Shown here piece by piece: positions 10,583-21,060 of a stretch of 64,000 bases of DNA. The notes under the pieces were generated by a model, which had not been told where the DNA came from, did not search any database, and worked only from the letters and a program-made list of their open reading frames with translations. Every line of letters starts with the position of its first letter. Position 1 is the first letter of the stretch. The translations under genes were made by a program, and so were the position numbers. This stretch comes from Heterohyrax brucei (lineage: Eukaryota > Chordata > Mammalia > Hyracoidea > Procaviidae): the NCBI GenBank assembly GCA_028571685.1, contig CM053143.1, positions 4,393,501 through 4,457,500 of the forward strand, given 5' to 3'.

Positions 10583-11769
10583 CTTGAGGGGAAGATGTAA
10601 TACATGGCTATTCAGTAAATAATTTCAGGAAGAAAAATGAGAATTTAAATCTTCATATCTGCAGAGAAAAAAATTCAATGGTTTTCTTTTCTAATATTTT
10701 ATATGATACTTTGTAGTACAAAAGTCATAGTGAAAAGTGATTTTTCAGTCTGCTTAGCAGTGTTTTGTCAGTGTAACGTGCCAGTTGGTCAAAGTCTATT
10801 ACATTCACATTGTCACTTTCGTAATTTTGTTGAGAAACATTTTGTGAAATATTTAAGCATTATCAGGATACATCAGGAACCTGTGTCTCCTCAAAATATT
10901 CTTTTTCTTCTTTTTTTTCCTTTAATAAGCAAGCCTTTTATAAAAATACTAAATTTACTGTTTCTTCTGTGAAAGAGTCTTTATTGAGCCTGCTACATAA
11001 CTGACATTAAGCTCCATTCTGTTTTGTTATCTAGAGTTTTGCTTATGTGAGTTGTTAAATTGACCTAATTGGAGAGTGTAGCTAATGATTCATTAGGAAT
11101 ATGAACCAAGTGTTTTGGTTTCCCTCCTCATTTCTGAGAGGGCCAAATTTCAACATGAATATTTTATAAGAATTAACTACAAAGCATTCGACCGTTGTAG
11201 TTAGTATTTTAGTGTATGACTAATGCTTATTTCTAGACTCTAGTCTCGTGGTGAAAATAAACTATTCAGTCAGCCATCACAAGCAGTATCTGAAACATGA
11301 ATAGCCTGAATCAGAAGAAATCTAAGACTAGATCTAATAAGCTAGAATTACAGAGTGAATGAAGTCGTTTTGATACCTATTTTGTCCCTCAGGTACATTT
11401 TTGGGAGTTTAGAACCACCCACTTGAAACACTTATGGCTGAAATTTAGTAGGCTAAAGCATGAACTGCACTTGGTATAACTGTAAACTTTGTTCTACTTT
11501 GGGGTAATAGATTTTCTTTCTTTAGACTCTTTCTACAGGAACACTTCTGGGTTCTTAGAAAATATTACAAGGTTGCGTTTCTCTCCCTAACTCACTCCAT
11601 CTATTCCATCAATCACCTACTGTTTACCTAGAAACAGGCTTTTAAAATCTTTGTCATCATCTGCTTGTTTGTTGCTAGTTGGTACCATCTAAATTTGATT
11701 CAATCTTCAATTCTATATTTCTCTGTGGAAAAGTAACCCTAAAATAGATTAGATTAAGTATATTGCTTA
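10583..11769. other. Unique-looking non-coding DNA
   Basis: I see no gene and no confident repeat. A short stretch near 11664-11700 (GTTGCTAGTTGGTACCATCT) may be a worn antisense AfroSINE tail. Confidence 0.4.
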
Positions 11770-11865
11770 TATGAAATCCAACATTAGTGTTCTCACAAAA
11801 TAATCCAGCTAGTAAGTATTTTCCCCAAATGGATACTTAAGGAGACAGTCATCATAAAAGAAGAA
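11770..11865 (+). repeat. Left copy of the 96-bp direct repeat flanking the LTR
   Basis: This segment matches 12376-12471 base for base except for five substitutions, with no gap. It ends exactly at the first base of the LTR. It looks like genomic flank that was duplicated during the insertion. Confidence 0.9.
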
Positions 11866-12375
11866 TGTTTTAGCCAGCTAGCGCCACTCTAACAGAAATA
11901 CCACAAAGTGGATGGCTTAAACAGAGGAAGGTTTATTCTTACACAGTCCGGTAGGTTGCAAGTCCATATTCAGTGTGTCCGCTCCAGGGAAAGGCTTTCC
12001 CCTTGTCGGCTCTGGAGGAAAGTCCAGTATTGCACCAGTCTTTGTCCAGGGAGTATCTTGGCCCAGGAACCTCAGGTCTCAAGGACGCACTCTTCTCCCG
12101 GTGCACATTTCTTGATGGTGCGAGGCTCCTATTTCTCTGTTTCCCTTTCCTTTCATCTCTTGCAAACTGAAAGCATTAAGGGTGGGGCAAGCCACACTCC
12201 AGGGAAACCCCCCCTACTGCAGAGCAAGGAAGTAATTCTATGCAGGAATTTACAGCCCCTTTAACATACAGTTTATCGAAACCACACAATGGAGGACAGT
12301 CCCAAGATACTAGGAATTATGTCACAGCCACATGGCTGCACATATTTTTTGGGGGACACAATTCAACCCATGACA
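11866..12375 (-). mobile_element. Solo LTR of ERV-L/MaLR type
   Basis: On the minus strand the element begins TGTCATGGGTTGAATTGTGT and ends GCTGGCTAAAACA, the TG...CA ends of an LTR with an MLT/MST-like start. It is about 510 bp. It is the same family as the LTR at 37491-37991, sharing CAGTCCGGTAGGTTGCAAGT and GCATTAAGGGTGGGGCAAGC. No internal retroviral sequence is attached. The reading frames across it on the plus strand are incidental. Confidence 0.8.
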
Positions 12376-12471
12376 TGTGAAATCCAACATTAGTGTTCTC
12401 ACAAAATAATCCAGCCAGTAAGTATTTTCCCCAAATGCATAATTAAGAAGACAGTCATCATAAAAGAAGAA
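12376..12471 (+). repeat. Right copy of the 96-bp direct repeat flanking the LTR
   Basis: It begins on the base after the LTR's terminal TGACA and matches 11770-11865 at 91 of 96 positions. The sequence continues into AATTCGGG, which is presumably the original flank. Confidence 0.9.
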
Positions 12472-12831
12472 TAATTCGGGAAGCAGTCAACAGTTACAAG
12501 ACTCCCTCCCCACAGCATCAGTTTCTATTCACCAGGAAAACTATCGTCAGTTCAAAAAGTGTAGTGTGCTATGAGCAAGCCACCGCTGCTGCCATAAGTC
12601 AAACATTCATGCACTCAGGTCACATGAGTAGACCCAACAAGTTTTGAGCTCAGGAAATCTCAAAGATTTATTGCAATTTTTCTTCATCCAAATAATGAGA
12701 ATACTGTATAATGGCATAGTCATGGATTTTCCTATCCCCATCATTGGCAACAGAAGACAGCCATAATTATAACCCAAGTAACCAATCCTGGACCAGCCTT
12801 ACTACAGTTCAGCTTAAGAGAACGTTCTCTT
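12472..12831. other. Unassigned non-coding stretch
   Basis: I see no gene and no repeat that I can name here. Confidence 0.4.
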
Positions 12832-13155
12832 TATTATTATGTATTTGCTGCCTTTGCATTGACTCAGACTCACCGTGATCTTATGTCTAACAGGAGAAAA
12901 TAATTTCTGGTCTTGTACCACCTCCATGCTCCTTTTCAATGACCAAACATGATGCCGTTTTCCAGCTATAGCTCTCTCCTGACAGCATACCAAAGTAAGC
13001 TGTTCTCCATTATAACAATTGTTCTGGTTGCATTTCTTACAACACCGGCTTGTTCTTTCTTTTGGTAGTTCATTATAGAGTCAATATTTTTTACCAACAC
13101 CACAATTCAAATATATCAGTCTTTCTGTGTCTTCTTCTTTTTTTTGTTGCTGTTG
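12832..13155 (-). mobile_element. Old RTE 3' end, antisense, with internal gaps
   Basis: GACTCAGACTCACCGTGATC, TTCTGGTCTTGTACCACCTC, CTCCTGACAGCATACCAAAG and CACCAACACCACAATTCAAA are complements of RTE 3' coding and UTR sequence in the right order. About 100 bp is missing after the first 90 bp. The right end (GTTGCTGTTGTTAGATAAGG) looks like a further SINE/RTE tail. Confidence 0.65.
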
Positions 13156-13389
13156 TTAGATAAGGATAAATACGAAGTTATAGAACAAACCCAAATAAAA
13201 AGTACTAAATTTAAGCACAAATGACCAAAATTACGAGAAGGTCATAAAATGAACATTTAATCTCACTGTGAAGAATTCTTGTGCTCTCGGTGGAACAGTG
13301 CAGTGTGGAATGTATTTTCATGATTTCCTGGTGAAATATTCATAGAAAAAGGTAAACAGAAGTTTTCTTTTTCTTTTCTTTTTATTTTC

Positions 13390-13537
13390 TGTACAGTGAC
13401 AGATACATTGACTAAAGGAACTTAACTGAAAACCTGAATGCAAACCCATCTGTTTATGGTCACCTAATCTTCAACAAGAGTCAAACTTCACCAAATGGGG
13501 AAAGAATATCATTTTTAACAAATTGGTGTTGTTTTAG
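13390..13537 (+). mobile_element. L1 ORF2 segment, left half split by RTE
   Basis: ATCTGTTTATGGTCACCTAA, TCTTCAACAAG and ACCAAATGGGGAAAGAATAT are L1 ORF2 sequence from downstream of the reverse transcriptase. The sequence stops at AACAAATTGGTGTTG. The same ORF2 resumes at about 16806, so the minus-strand RTE inserted into this L1. Confidence 0.75.
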
Positions 13538-13559
13538 ATGCCCTCAAGTCGGTTCTGAT

Positions 13560-16346
13560 TCTTAGTGACCCTATGAACAACAGAACAAAATGCTGTCTGG
13601 TCTTGTGCCATGTCCACAAATTGTTTTATGCTTAAGCCCATTTGTTGCAGTCACTGTGTCAATCCATGTCATGAAGGGTCTTCTCCTTTTTTTGCTGACC
13701 CTCCACTCTACCAAGCACGATGTCCTTCTCCAGGGACTGATCTTTCCTGACAACACGTCTAAAGTATGTAGGATGCAGTCTTGCCATCTTGACAAGGAGC
13801 ACTCTGAACGTACTTTGCATGCATATTACGCAGTTGAAAATACCATGGCTTGGGTCAGAAGCATTTCAGTCTTCAAGGTGACATCTTTACTTACGAATAC
13901 TTTGAAGAAGTCCTTTACAGCAGATTTTCCCAATGCAGTGCGTCTTTTGATTTCTTGACTGCTGCTTCCAAGCCATTTATTGTGGAACCAAGTAAAATGA
14001 ATTCCTTGACAATATTAATCCTTTCTCCATTTATGATGATGTTGCTTACTGGTCCACTTGTGAAGATTTTTGTTTTCCTGATGCTGAGGTGCAATCCATA
14101 CTGAAGGCTGTGGTCCTTGATCTTCATCAATAAGTGTCTCAAATCTTCTTCATTTCTGGCAAGTAAGGTGGTTTTGTCTGCATAACGCAGGTTGTTAATG
14201 ATTCGTACTCCAATCCTAATAACTCGTTCTTTCTATAATCCTGCGTCTTGGATTGTCTGCTGGGTTTACAGATTAAAAAGCTATATGAAAGGATGCAACA
14301 CTGATACACACCTTTCCTGACTTTAGATCATGCAGTGTCCCCTTGTTCTGTTCACACAATTGTCTCTTGATCCATATACAGATCCCTTAAGAGGACAATT
14401 AGGTGTTCCGGAATGCCCATTCTCCACAATGTTAACCATAATTTAGTACGATCCAAAGAATCTAATGCTTTTCCATAGTCGATGAAACACAAGTAAACAT
14501 CTTGCTGGTATTCTTTACTTTCAGCCAAGATCCATCTGACATCAGTGATGATATTGCTTTCACATCCTCTTCAGAATTCAGCTTGCATTTCTGGCAGTTC
14601 CTTGTCAATATATTGCTGTAGTCGCTTTACTTGCATGTGATATCAATGATATTGTTTGGTAATTTTCACATTTGGTTGGATCACCTTTCTTTGGAATGGG
14701 CACAAGTATGGATCTCTTCCAGTCAGTTGGCCAGGTAGCTGTCCTCCAAATTTCTTGGCATAGATGAGTGAGTACTTCCAGCACTGCATCTGTTTGTTGA
14801 AATATCTTAATTGATATTTCATCAATTTCTGGAGCCTTCTTTTTTGCCAATGAGTTCATGAAGCTTCAACTTCTTCCTTCAGTGCCATTGGTTCTTGATA
14901 GTATACTACCTCTTCAAATAGTTGAACACTGACCAGTTCTTTCTGGTATAATGTCTCTGCATATTCCTTCCATATTGTTTTCATACTCTCTGCATCATTT
15001 AATAGTTTCCCTGTAGAATCCTTCAGTATTGCAACTCGAGGTTTGAATTTTTTCTGCAGTTCTTCAGCTTGAGAAATGCAGAACATGTTCTTCCCTTCTG
15101 GTTTTCCATTTCCAGCTCTTTGTACATGTCATTATAGTGCTTTCTTTTCTCTTCTGGAGCTGCTTTCTGAAAACTTCTGTTTAGGTTTTTGACTTTACCA
15201 TTCCTTCCTTTTGCTTTAGCTGCTTGACATTCAAGAGAAAGTTTCAGAGCCTCTTCTGACATCCAGTTTGGCCTTTTCTTTCTTTCCTGTCTTTTTAATG
15301 ACTGCTTGCTCTCTTCATGGATGATGTCTTTCATGTCATTCCACAATTCATCTGGTCTTCGGTCATTAGTGATCAACACATCAAATCTGTTCTTGAGATG
15401 GTCTTTAAACTCAGGAGTGATGTACTCAAGGTCATACTTTGGCTCTTTCAGACTTGTTCTAATTTTCTTCAGTTTCAATTCGAATTTGCATATAAGCAAT
15501 TGATGATCTATGCCACAGTCAGCACCTGGTCTTGTTCTGACTGCTGATATGGAGATTTTCCATAATCTTTTTCCACAGGTGTATTCAGCTTGGTTCCTGT
15601 CTATTCCTTCTGGTGAGGTCCATGTGTACAGTGACAGTTTGTGTTGTTTAAAAAAGTTATTTGCAGTGAAAAAATCATTAGTCTTGCAAAATTCTGTCAT
15701 GTGATCTAAGCATTATTTCTATCACCAAGACTGTATTTTCCAAATACCAGTCCTTCTTTGTTTCCAGCTTTTGCATTCCAGTCACCAGTAGTTATCAATG
15801 CATGCTGATTGCGTGTTCGATCAATTTCAGACTGCAGAAGCTGGTACAAATCTTCAAGCTCCTTATCTCTGGCCTCAGTGGTCATGCACAACTTTGAATA
15901 ATAGTCGTATTAACTGGTCTTCCTTGTAGACATATGGATATTATCCTATCACTGACAGCATTGTACTTCAGGACAGATCTTGAAATGCCCTTTTTGATGA
16001 TGAATGCGGCACCATTCTTCTCTAAATTTTCGTTCCCAGCATAGTAGACTGTACGATTGCCAGATGCAAAACGGCCCAGTCCAGTCCATTTCAGCTCCCT
16101 TGTACCTAGGGTGTCGGTGTTTATGTGTTCCATTTCGTTTTTGATGATTTCCAGTTTTCCTAGATTCGTGCTATGTACATTACATGTCCCAATCACTAGT
16201 GGATGTTTGCAGCTGTTTCTTGTCATTTTGAGTCTTGCCACATCAGTGAACAAAGATCCCAGAGGCCTTATTCCATCCACATCATTAAGGTTGACTCTAC
16301 TTTGAGCAGGCAGCTCTTCTTCAGTCATCTTCCGGGTGCTTTCCAT
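13560..16346 (-). pseudogene. RTE ORF: AP-like endonuclease plus reverse transcriptase, broken
   Basis: The frame opens at 16346. The endonuclease motifs are visible in order: VIGTCNVHS, LGTRELKWTGLG (catalytic Glu), GDWNAKAG, YTWTSPEG and GADCGIDHQLL (the Asp-His pair). Reverse transcriptase fragments follow, including VPIPKKGDPTKCENY and ISLISHASKA (14605-14859), then KIKDHSLQYGLHLSIRKTKI (13915-14142). The catalytic YADD box reads YADK at 14173-14184, so one metal-binding Asp is lost. At least four frame breaks split the ORF. In the family the protein nicks target DNA and copies RNA there. Confidence 0.85.
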
Positions 16347-16560
16347 CCTAGAGGACCCACTTTCTGGAACATATCTGACAATGTTTGGCTGCTATTCCTC
16401 AAGTTTTCTCTGGATAGTTCCTTCCAAAAGTAGACTGCTGGGTCTTTCTTCCTAGTCTGTCTTAGTCTGGAAGTTCAGCCGAAACTTGTCTACCATGGGT
16501 GACCCTACTGGTACCTAAATGGCAGTGGCATAGCTTTCTGCATCACAGTGAGAAGCAGGC

Positions 16561-16813
16561 TTCCATTGACAGACAAATGGGGCCTGCTCACAATGGTGTT
16601 ATCCTGCTTACCTGGTGGTGTTACCCTGCTACGCTCCTTGCCTGATGATATTGTCCTCCTTATCTAACGCTGTCACCTGCTTTACCTGATGTTGTTATCT
16701 GCCTTACCTGATGAAGTTGCCCTCCTTACCTGATGGGGTTACCTTCCTTATCAGCTGCTGTTGCCCTTCTTGCCGATTTTGCTATCCTCCCTGCCTCCAC
16801 TGACAGACAACTG
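16561..16813 (-). repeat. ~22-bp minisatellite in or next to the RTE 5' UTR
   Basis: About nine degenerate units resembling CTTACCTGATGGTGTTACCCTC run from 16588 to 16790. The block TCCATTGACAGACAA lies before the array (16562-16576), and a near copy, TCCACTGACAGACAA, lies after it (16796-16810). The second copy directly adjoins the resumed L1. The array may be a tandem expansion inside the RTE 5' UTR. Confidence 0.65.
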
Positions 16814-18700
16814 ATACAGGACCCATGCCTCACACCATACAAGAAAACTACTTGAAAATGAATCAAAGATCTAAATAGAAAGCCAAGAACTATAAAGTTC
16901 ATAGAAGAAAATAATAAGATCAATACTAGAAGCCACAATATACAATATAACAGATGCAAACCATAACCAACAAAATACAAACTCCAGAAGATAAGCTAGA
17001 TAATTGGGATAGTCTAAAAATTAAACACTTATGCTCTTAAAAGAGTAAAAAGAGAACCTTACAAACTGGGAAAAAAATGGGCTCTTGAAAATTAGGCAAA
17101 AGTTTAATCTCTGAACTCTACGAAAAAATCCAACACATCAACAAAAAGCCAAGAAATCCAGTTAAAAAATAAGCAAAGGAAATGTACAGACACTTCAAGA
17201 AAGAAGACTGTTGAGTGGCTAAAGGATGCATGAGAAATGTTCTAGCCACTAGAGAAATGCAGATGAAAACCACAATGAGATCCCCTCACTCTACCTCTGC
17301 ATTAATAACAGGAATCACAAAAATAAGAAACAACAAGTGTTGTAGAGGCTACAGGCAAGTTACAACTCTCATGCACTGCTGGTAGAACTGCAAAATGACA
17401 CAATAATTGTGGAAAACAACATGATGCTAACATAGAAAGCTAGAAATAGAAATGTCATATGATCTAGCAGTAGTACTGTTAGAAACATGTCCTAGAGAAA
17501 TGAGTCATAGCATAAATAGATATGTGAGAAATGAGTCATAACACAGATATATGTTCATTGCAACATTGTTGACAGTAGATAAAAGATGGAAACAACCTAG
17601 ATGCCTATCAACAAATGAGTGGATAAACAAATTGTGGTAGAAACACATGATGGAGTATTAGACAATAACGAAGAAGAATAATGAATCAGTGAAGCATCTC
17701 ATAACATGCAGGATATTGGAAGGCATTATGTTGAGTGAAATAAGTCAATCACAAATGGACAAATATGTTTATGAGAATCACTACTGTAAAAACTCATGAA
17801 AAGGTTCACACATAAAAAGAAACAATCTTTTTCAGTTACCAGAAGGGCAGGGGTAGGGATGGCAAAAGAAACATTAAATAGATAGTCAATAAATATGTGA
17901 AGGGTAAGACAGTATCTAACACTGGGGAAGCCAATACAACTTGCCAAAGGCAAGGTTATGGAAACTTCATAGATGTGTCCAAACTCCCTAAAAGACCAAA
18001 TTGCTGGGCTGAGGACTGTGGGGACCATGATCCCTGGGAACATCTAGTTCAACTGACATAATGTAGTTTATAAAGAAAATGTTCTACATTCTACTTTGGT
18101 GAGTAGCATCTAGGGTCCTGAAGGCTTGTGAACATTCAGCTAGGTTACACCACTGGTCTCACCTCTTGCAGATCAAGGAAGACTGAAGAAAATTAAAGAT
18201 ATAAGGGAGAGACTAGTCCAAAGGACTACTGGACCACATCTACAATAGGCTCCCGCAAACTGAATCCAGGACAACTAAATGGTGCCTGGCTACCACTACT
18301 AACTGTTTTGACAAGGATCACAACAGAGGATCCTGGACAGAGCTGGAGAAAAATGTTGAACAAAATCATAACTCAGAAACAAAAAGATCAGACTTGCAGG
18401 CCTGACGGACCATGGAGAAACCCTGAGAGTGTGGCCCTTGGCCACCCTTTCATATCAGTAATGGAGTCATTCATGAGGATCACCTTTCAGCCAAAGATAG
18501 GAGGCCCCATACAACAAAATGAGACTACAGTGGCACACCCACCCAGAGGCAAGGACTTAAAGGTAAGAGGGGACAGGAAAGCTTGTAATACTGGACTCAA
18601 GTTTGTGTAGACCTGTTGTGGGGTTGCTATCCATGTCGTAAAGCAATGCGTTCACTGTTTAACGAGAAACTAGTTAGTTCTGCAAACAAAATGAAACTAC
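16806..18700 (+). mobile_element. L1 ORF2 C-terminus and 3' UTR, right half
   Basis: It resumes at CAGGACCCATGCCTCACACC in ORF2. It passes the C-terminal coding region, with CAACATTGTTGACAGTAG and GATGGAAACAACCTAGATGC near 17560, and GAGTGAAATAAGTCAATCAC at about 17740. A long 3' UTR follows to an A-rich end near 18690. No frame stays open. Within the UTR, 18308-18610 is open by chance. Confidence 0.75.
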
Positions 18701-19549
18701 ATTAAAAATAAAGAAAGAAAATTGTTAGAATGTAAACACTAAATCAAAACAATGATTTGCAAAGTTCCTTTTACTTTTAATTATCTAGAATGATGCAAAA
18801 ATTTCTTAAATTCTATAGTTAATAGGTTCAGTCATTTAAGCGTGATCTACAAATATGAATTGGCACATATTTGTGTTATCACTCATCGAATTCTCTCTAT
18901 TACTTCCTCTGTTACTGTTTAAAGTCTGAGCATTCATTAGCAACACTATGAAGGATTAAATTATGTTGTTAGTGATGCTCCTATTTCTCTGCTCTAACTA
19001 TAAGCTATGTAAATGTGCAACATGAATAAATTAATCAAACCGGTATTTTCACCAGTTTGAGTATTTTTATGTAGAAAATAGAAATAGATAAAATTGCTAG
19101 TGCTTTCTGTTTCCAAGGAGGTTATAAACACTCTTTAAAAATCATGAAAAGTTTCTGAAAATGAATCTATAGTATACAAAGTGTTATTTTAAACAAATAT
19201 TTGCCACATTAAATAAAACCTTCAAGAATATTTACTGCTATAATTTTCAGATTTATTCATTATACATTTATTAGAACATTTACAGTTTCCTTGGAACTGC
19301 ACCCCATCTCTCCCACCATAGAGAAACAAGACGCGACACCCACTTATAAATTTTCTCTGGATGTGCTTTCTTTTTCTAATCAAATACATATGGCTATATA
19401 AGCACATAGAAACCCAAAACATAAAACTATAAAATAAACAACAACAAAAAAGAAACACTGCATATTACGTAAAATTCGCTTAAAAAAATAGTGAAATCAT
19501 TTTAAGAGTACACAATTTATTCCAGGTAAGTTACAGGATGCTGGAGATA
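18701..19549. other. Unique-looking AT-rich DNA
   Basis: I see no gene and no confident repeat in this stretch. Confidence 0.4.
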
Positions 19550-19554
19550 TAAAC

Positions 19555-19715
19555 ATGGAGTGAGGTGTTTGCAAGTTTGAATCCTGGATTTTCCATTATG
19601 CTCTGGGAATCCTGGAAAATTCTCTAAAAGTATATGTTTCAACTCTACATTTATAAAACGATCATCATGCTTACACAGCAGTACTGTTGGGAGAACTAAA
19701 TAGCATTTGTAACAA
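19555..19715 (+). mobile_element. MIR-like SINE, sense
   Basis: GTTTGAATCCTGGATTTTCC, then CTCTACATTTATAAAACGAT and TGTTGGGAGAACTAAATAG follow the MIR order (a TTCAAATCCTGGCTCTGCC-type core, then the TGTAAAATGGG block). The copy is degenerate. Confidence 0.55.
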
Positions 19716-19789
19716 TAGCAGAATTGTAATTTTTATAGCTGATGTTTAGTAAAGGCTAATTACATGTCAGATTTATTGATCAATATATT

Positions 19790-19940
19790 GAATATAGTAT
19801 CTCATTTTATTTTGAAATCCTGTGTGAATAGATAATAGTTTTATTCCTATTTTACAAGTTAAGAATTTCAGAGATAAAAAAAACTTGAAAATATTGGCAA
19901 TTTGCCCCAGTAAATAATAGCTTCAGACAGCGAGTTCATA
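19790..19940 (-). mobile_element. MIR-like SINE, antisense
   Basis: ATCTCATTTTATTTTGAAAT, then TTTTATTCCTATTTTACAAG and AATTTGCCCCAGTAAATAAT resemble the complement of the MIR core (TTACAGATGAGGAAACTGAG region). Confidence 0.55.
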
Positions 19941-20045
19941 ATAAATCAAACGTCAATTCAGTAAATGAATTATAGAAACCAGTTTCTCCTCTCACAGGGA
20001 CAGAGAAAATAGGACACGTACTCAGTGAGTGCTATTGTTTCACCT

Positions 20046-21060
20046 TTTTTTTTTTTGATACATTGCTTTCTCTATTTTTGTTTTTTATGACTGAATGAAA
20101 ATGTGCGTTCCCATATAAATTTTCAAGCCCACTTATATGCAGCTCCCACTGCTTTCCCTGCCCAGTGACGGCACAGTCTTCATCTCTGCTCCATACATGT
20201 CTTATCCTCCTAACAACCTCCTGACTCCTCTTCTCCACCCACTCTCCTTTCACTAGTAAGAGGTCAGCAGGACGACATCATTTAGATGCACAGAACCATT
20301 AACTGCACACTTGATATGGTCACTCTGTGTTGCCAGGTCCAATCCATTCCTGTCTGAGAGTTGACCTCCATCATGATTTATGGACAGGGGCAGCATCAGG
20401 GCCAGGGACCATGCTGCCAAGGGAACCCAGAGTCCTATAGACCATTAATTGTGGTCTTTTAATGGAGCTCTCAGAGTGAACACCTTTTTATTCTTGTGTC
20501 ACCAGTGAGACTCAACTTTGGGAGCTCCACATGGCTATCGCTGGTGGTGGGTGGACACCATTCAGTTCTTCCCGTCACAAGTAGATATAGTCACCTATTC
20601 TCGTGGGTCTGTCTTCTGGGTTCTCTTTCTCCCATGTCGTTTTGGTACTTGGTGATCATCTATTCACGCTAAGTTGGGACCATTTGCTATACCCTCAGAT
20701 GGAAGCTTGACAGCTTTTAAGACCCAGGACACCACTCACTAATGTGGGGTGAAGAAGGCTCTCTTAGCAAAATGTTAATTGTGCCAGTTGGCCTCAATTT
20801 CCCCTCAGAGCATGGTCTCTAGCCACCCGCCTCAGCTACTCTGTCCTTGTAATATTGGATTAAGAAGGGAGGAGTAATCATGTTATGTTCAAGTCCAGTT
20901 AATATTCATTTTTTTTTCTAATGTGTGCTGTCACAGATTTCACCCAACCAAATTTCTATCAACTATCTAATCTAAACCACCCCCTAGTGCTCCCTCCATC
21001 CCCCCTTGCAGATGTCTAAGAGTCTTCTATGCGTGAGTCTGTTTTTAAGTTCTTATCATA
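20046..21060 (-). other. 3' UTR of the subfamily-B L1
   Basis: GAGGTCAGCAGGACGACATC, CCATCATGATTTATGGACAG and GACAGCTTTTAAGACCCAGG mark this UTR. The same 3' UTR occurs as truncated insertions at 37061-37305 (plus strand) and 42463-42957 (minus strand). Confidence 0.75.

Larger units (their letters stand above)
13538..16813 (-). mobile_element. Nearly full-length RTE (BovB-clade) LINE
   Basis: On the minus strand this copy runs from a 5' UTR (about 16813-16347) through endonuclease and reverse transcriptase regions to the 3' end at 13538. There the complement reads ATGCCCTCAAGTCGGTTCTG. At about 3.3 kb it is close to the length I know for BovB-clade elements. Frameshifts, stops and a ~100-bp gap in the C-terminal region (near 13800) disable it. 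It splits an L1 and shows no obvious target-site duplication; roughly 35 bp of L1 seems to be missing at the site. Confidence 0.85.

Noticed and set aside
11908-12264. Open frame of 118 codons on the plus strand
   Set aside because: It runs antisense across a solo LTR, and the corresponding sequence in the second LTR copy gives no conserved protein.
15023-16346. Endonuclease-like ORFs as a host DNA-repair gene
   Set aside because: They are adjoining frames of an RTE LINE, followed by reverse transcriptase remnants and the RTE 3' end.
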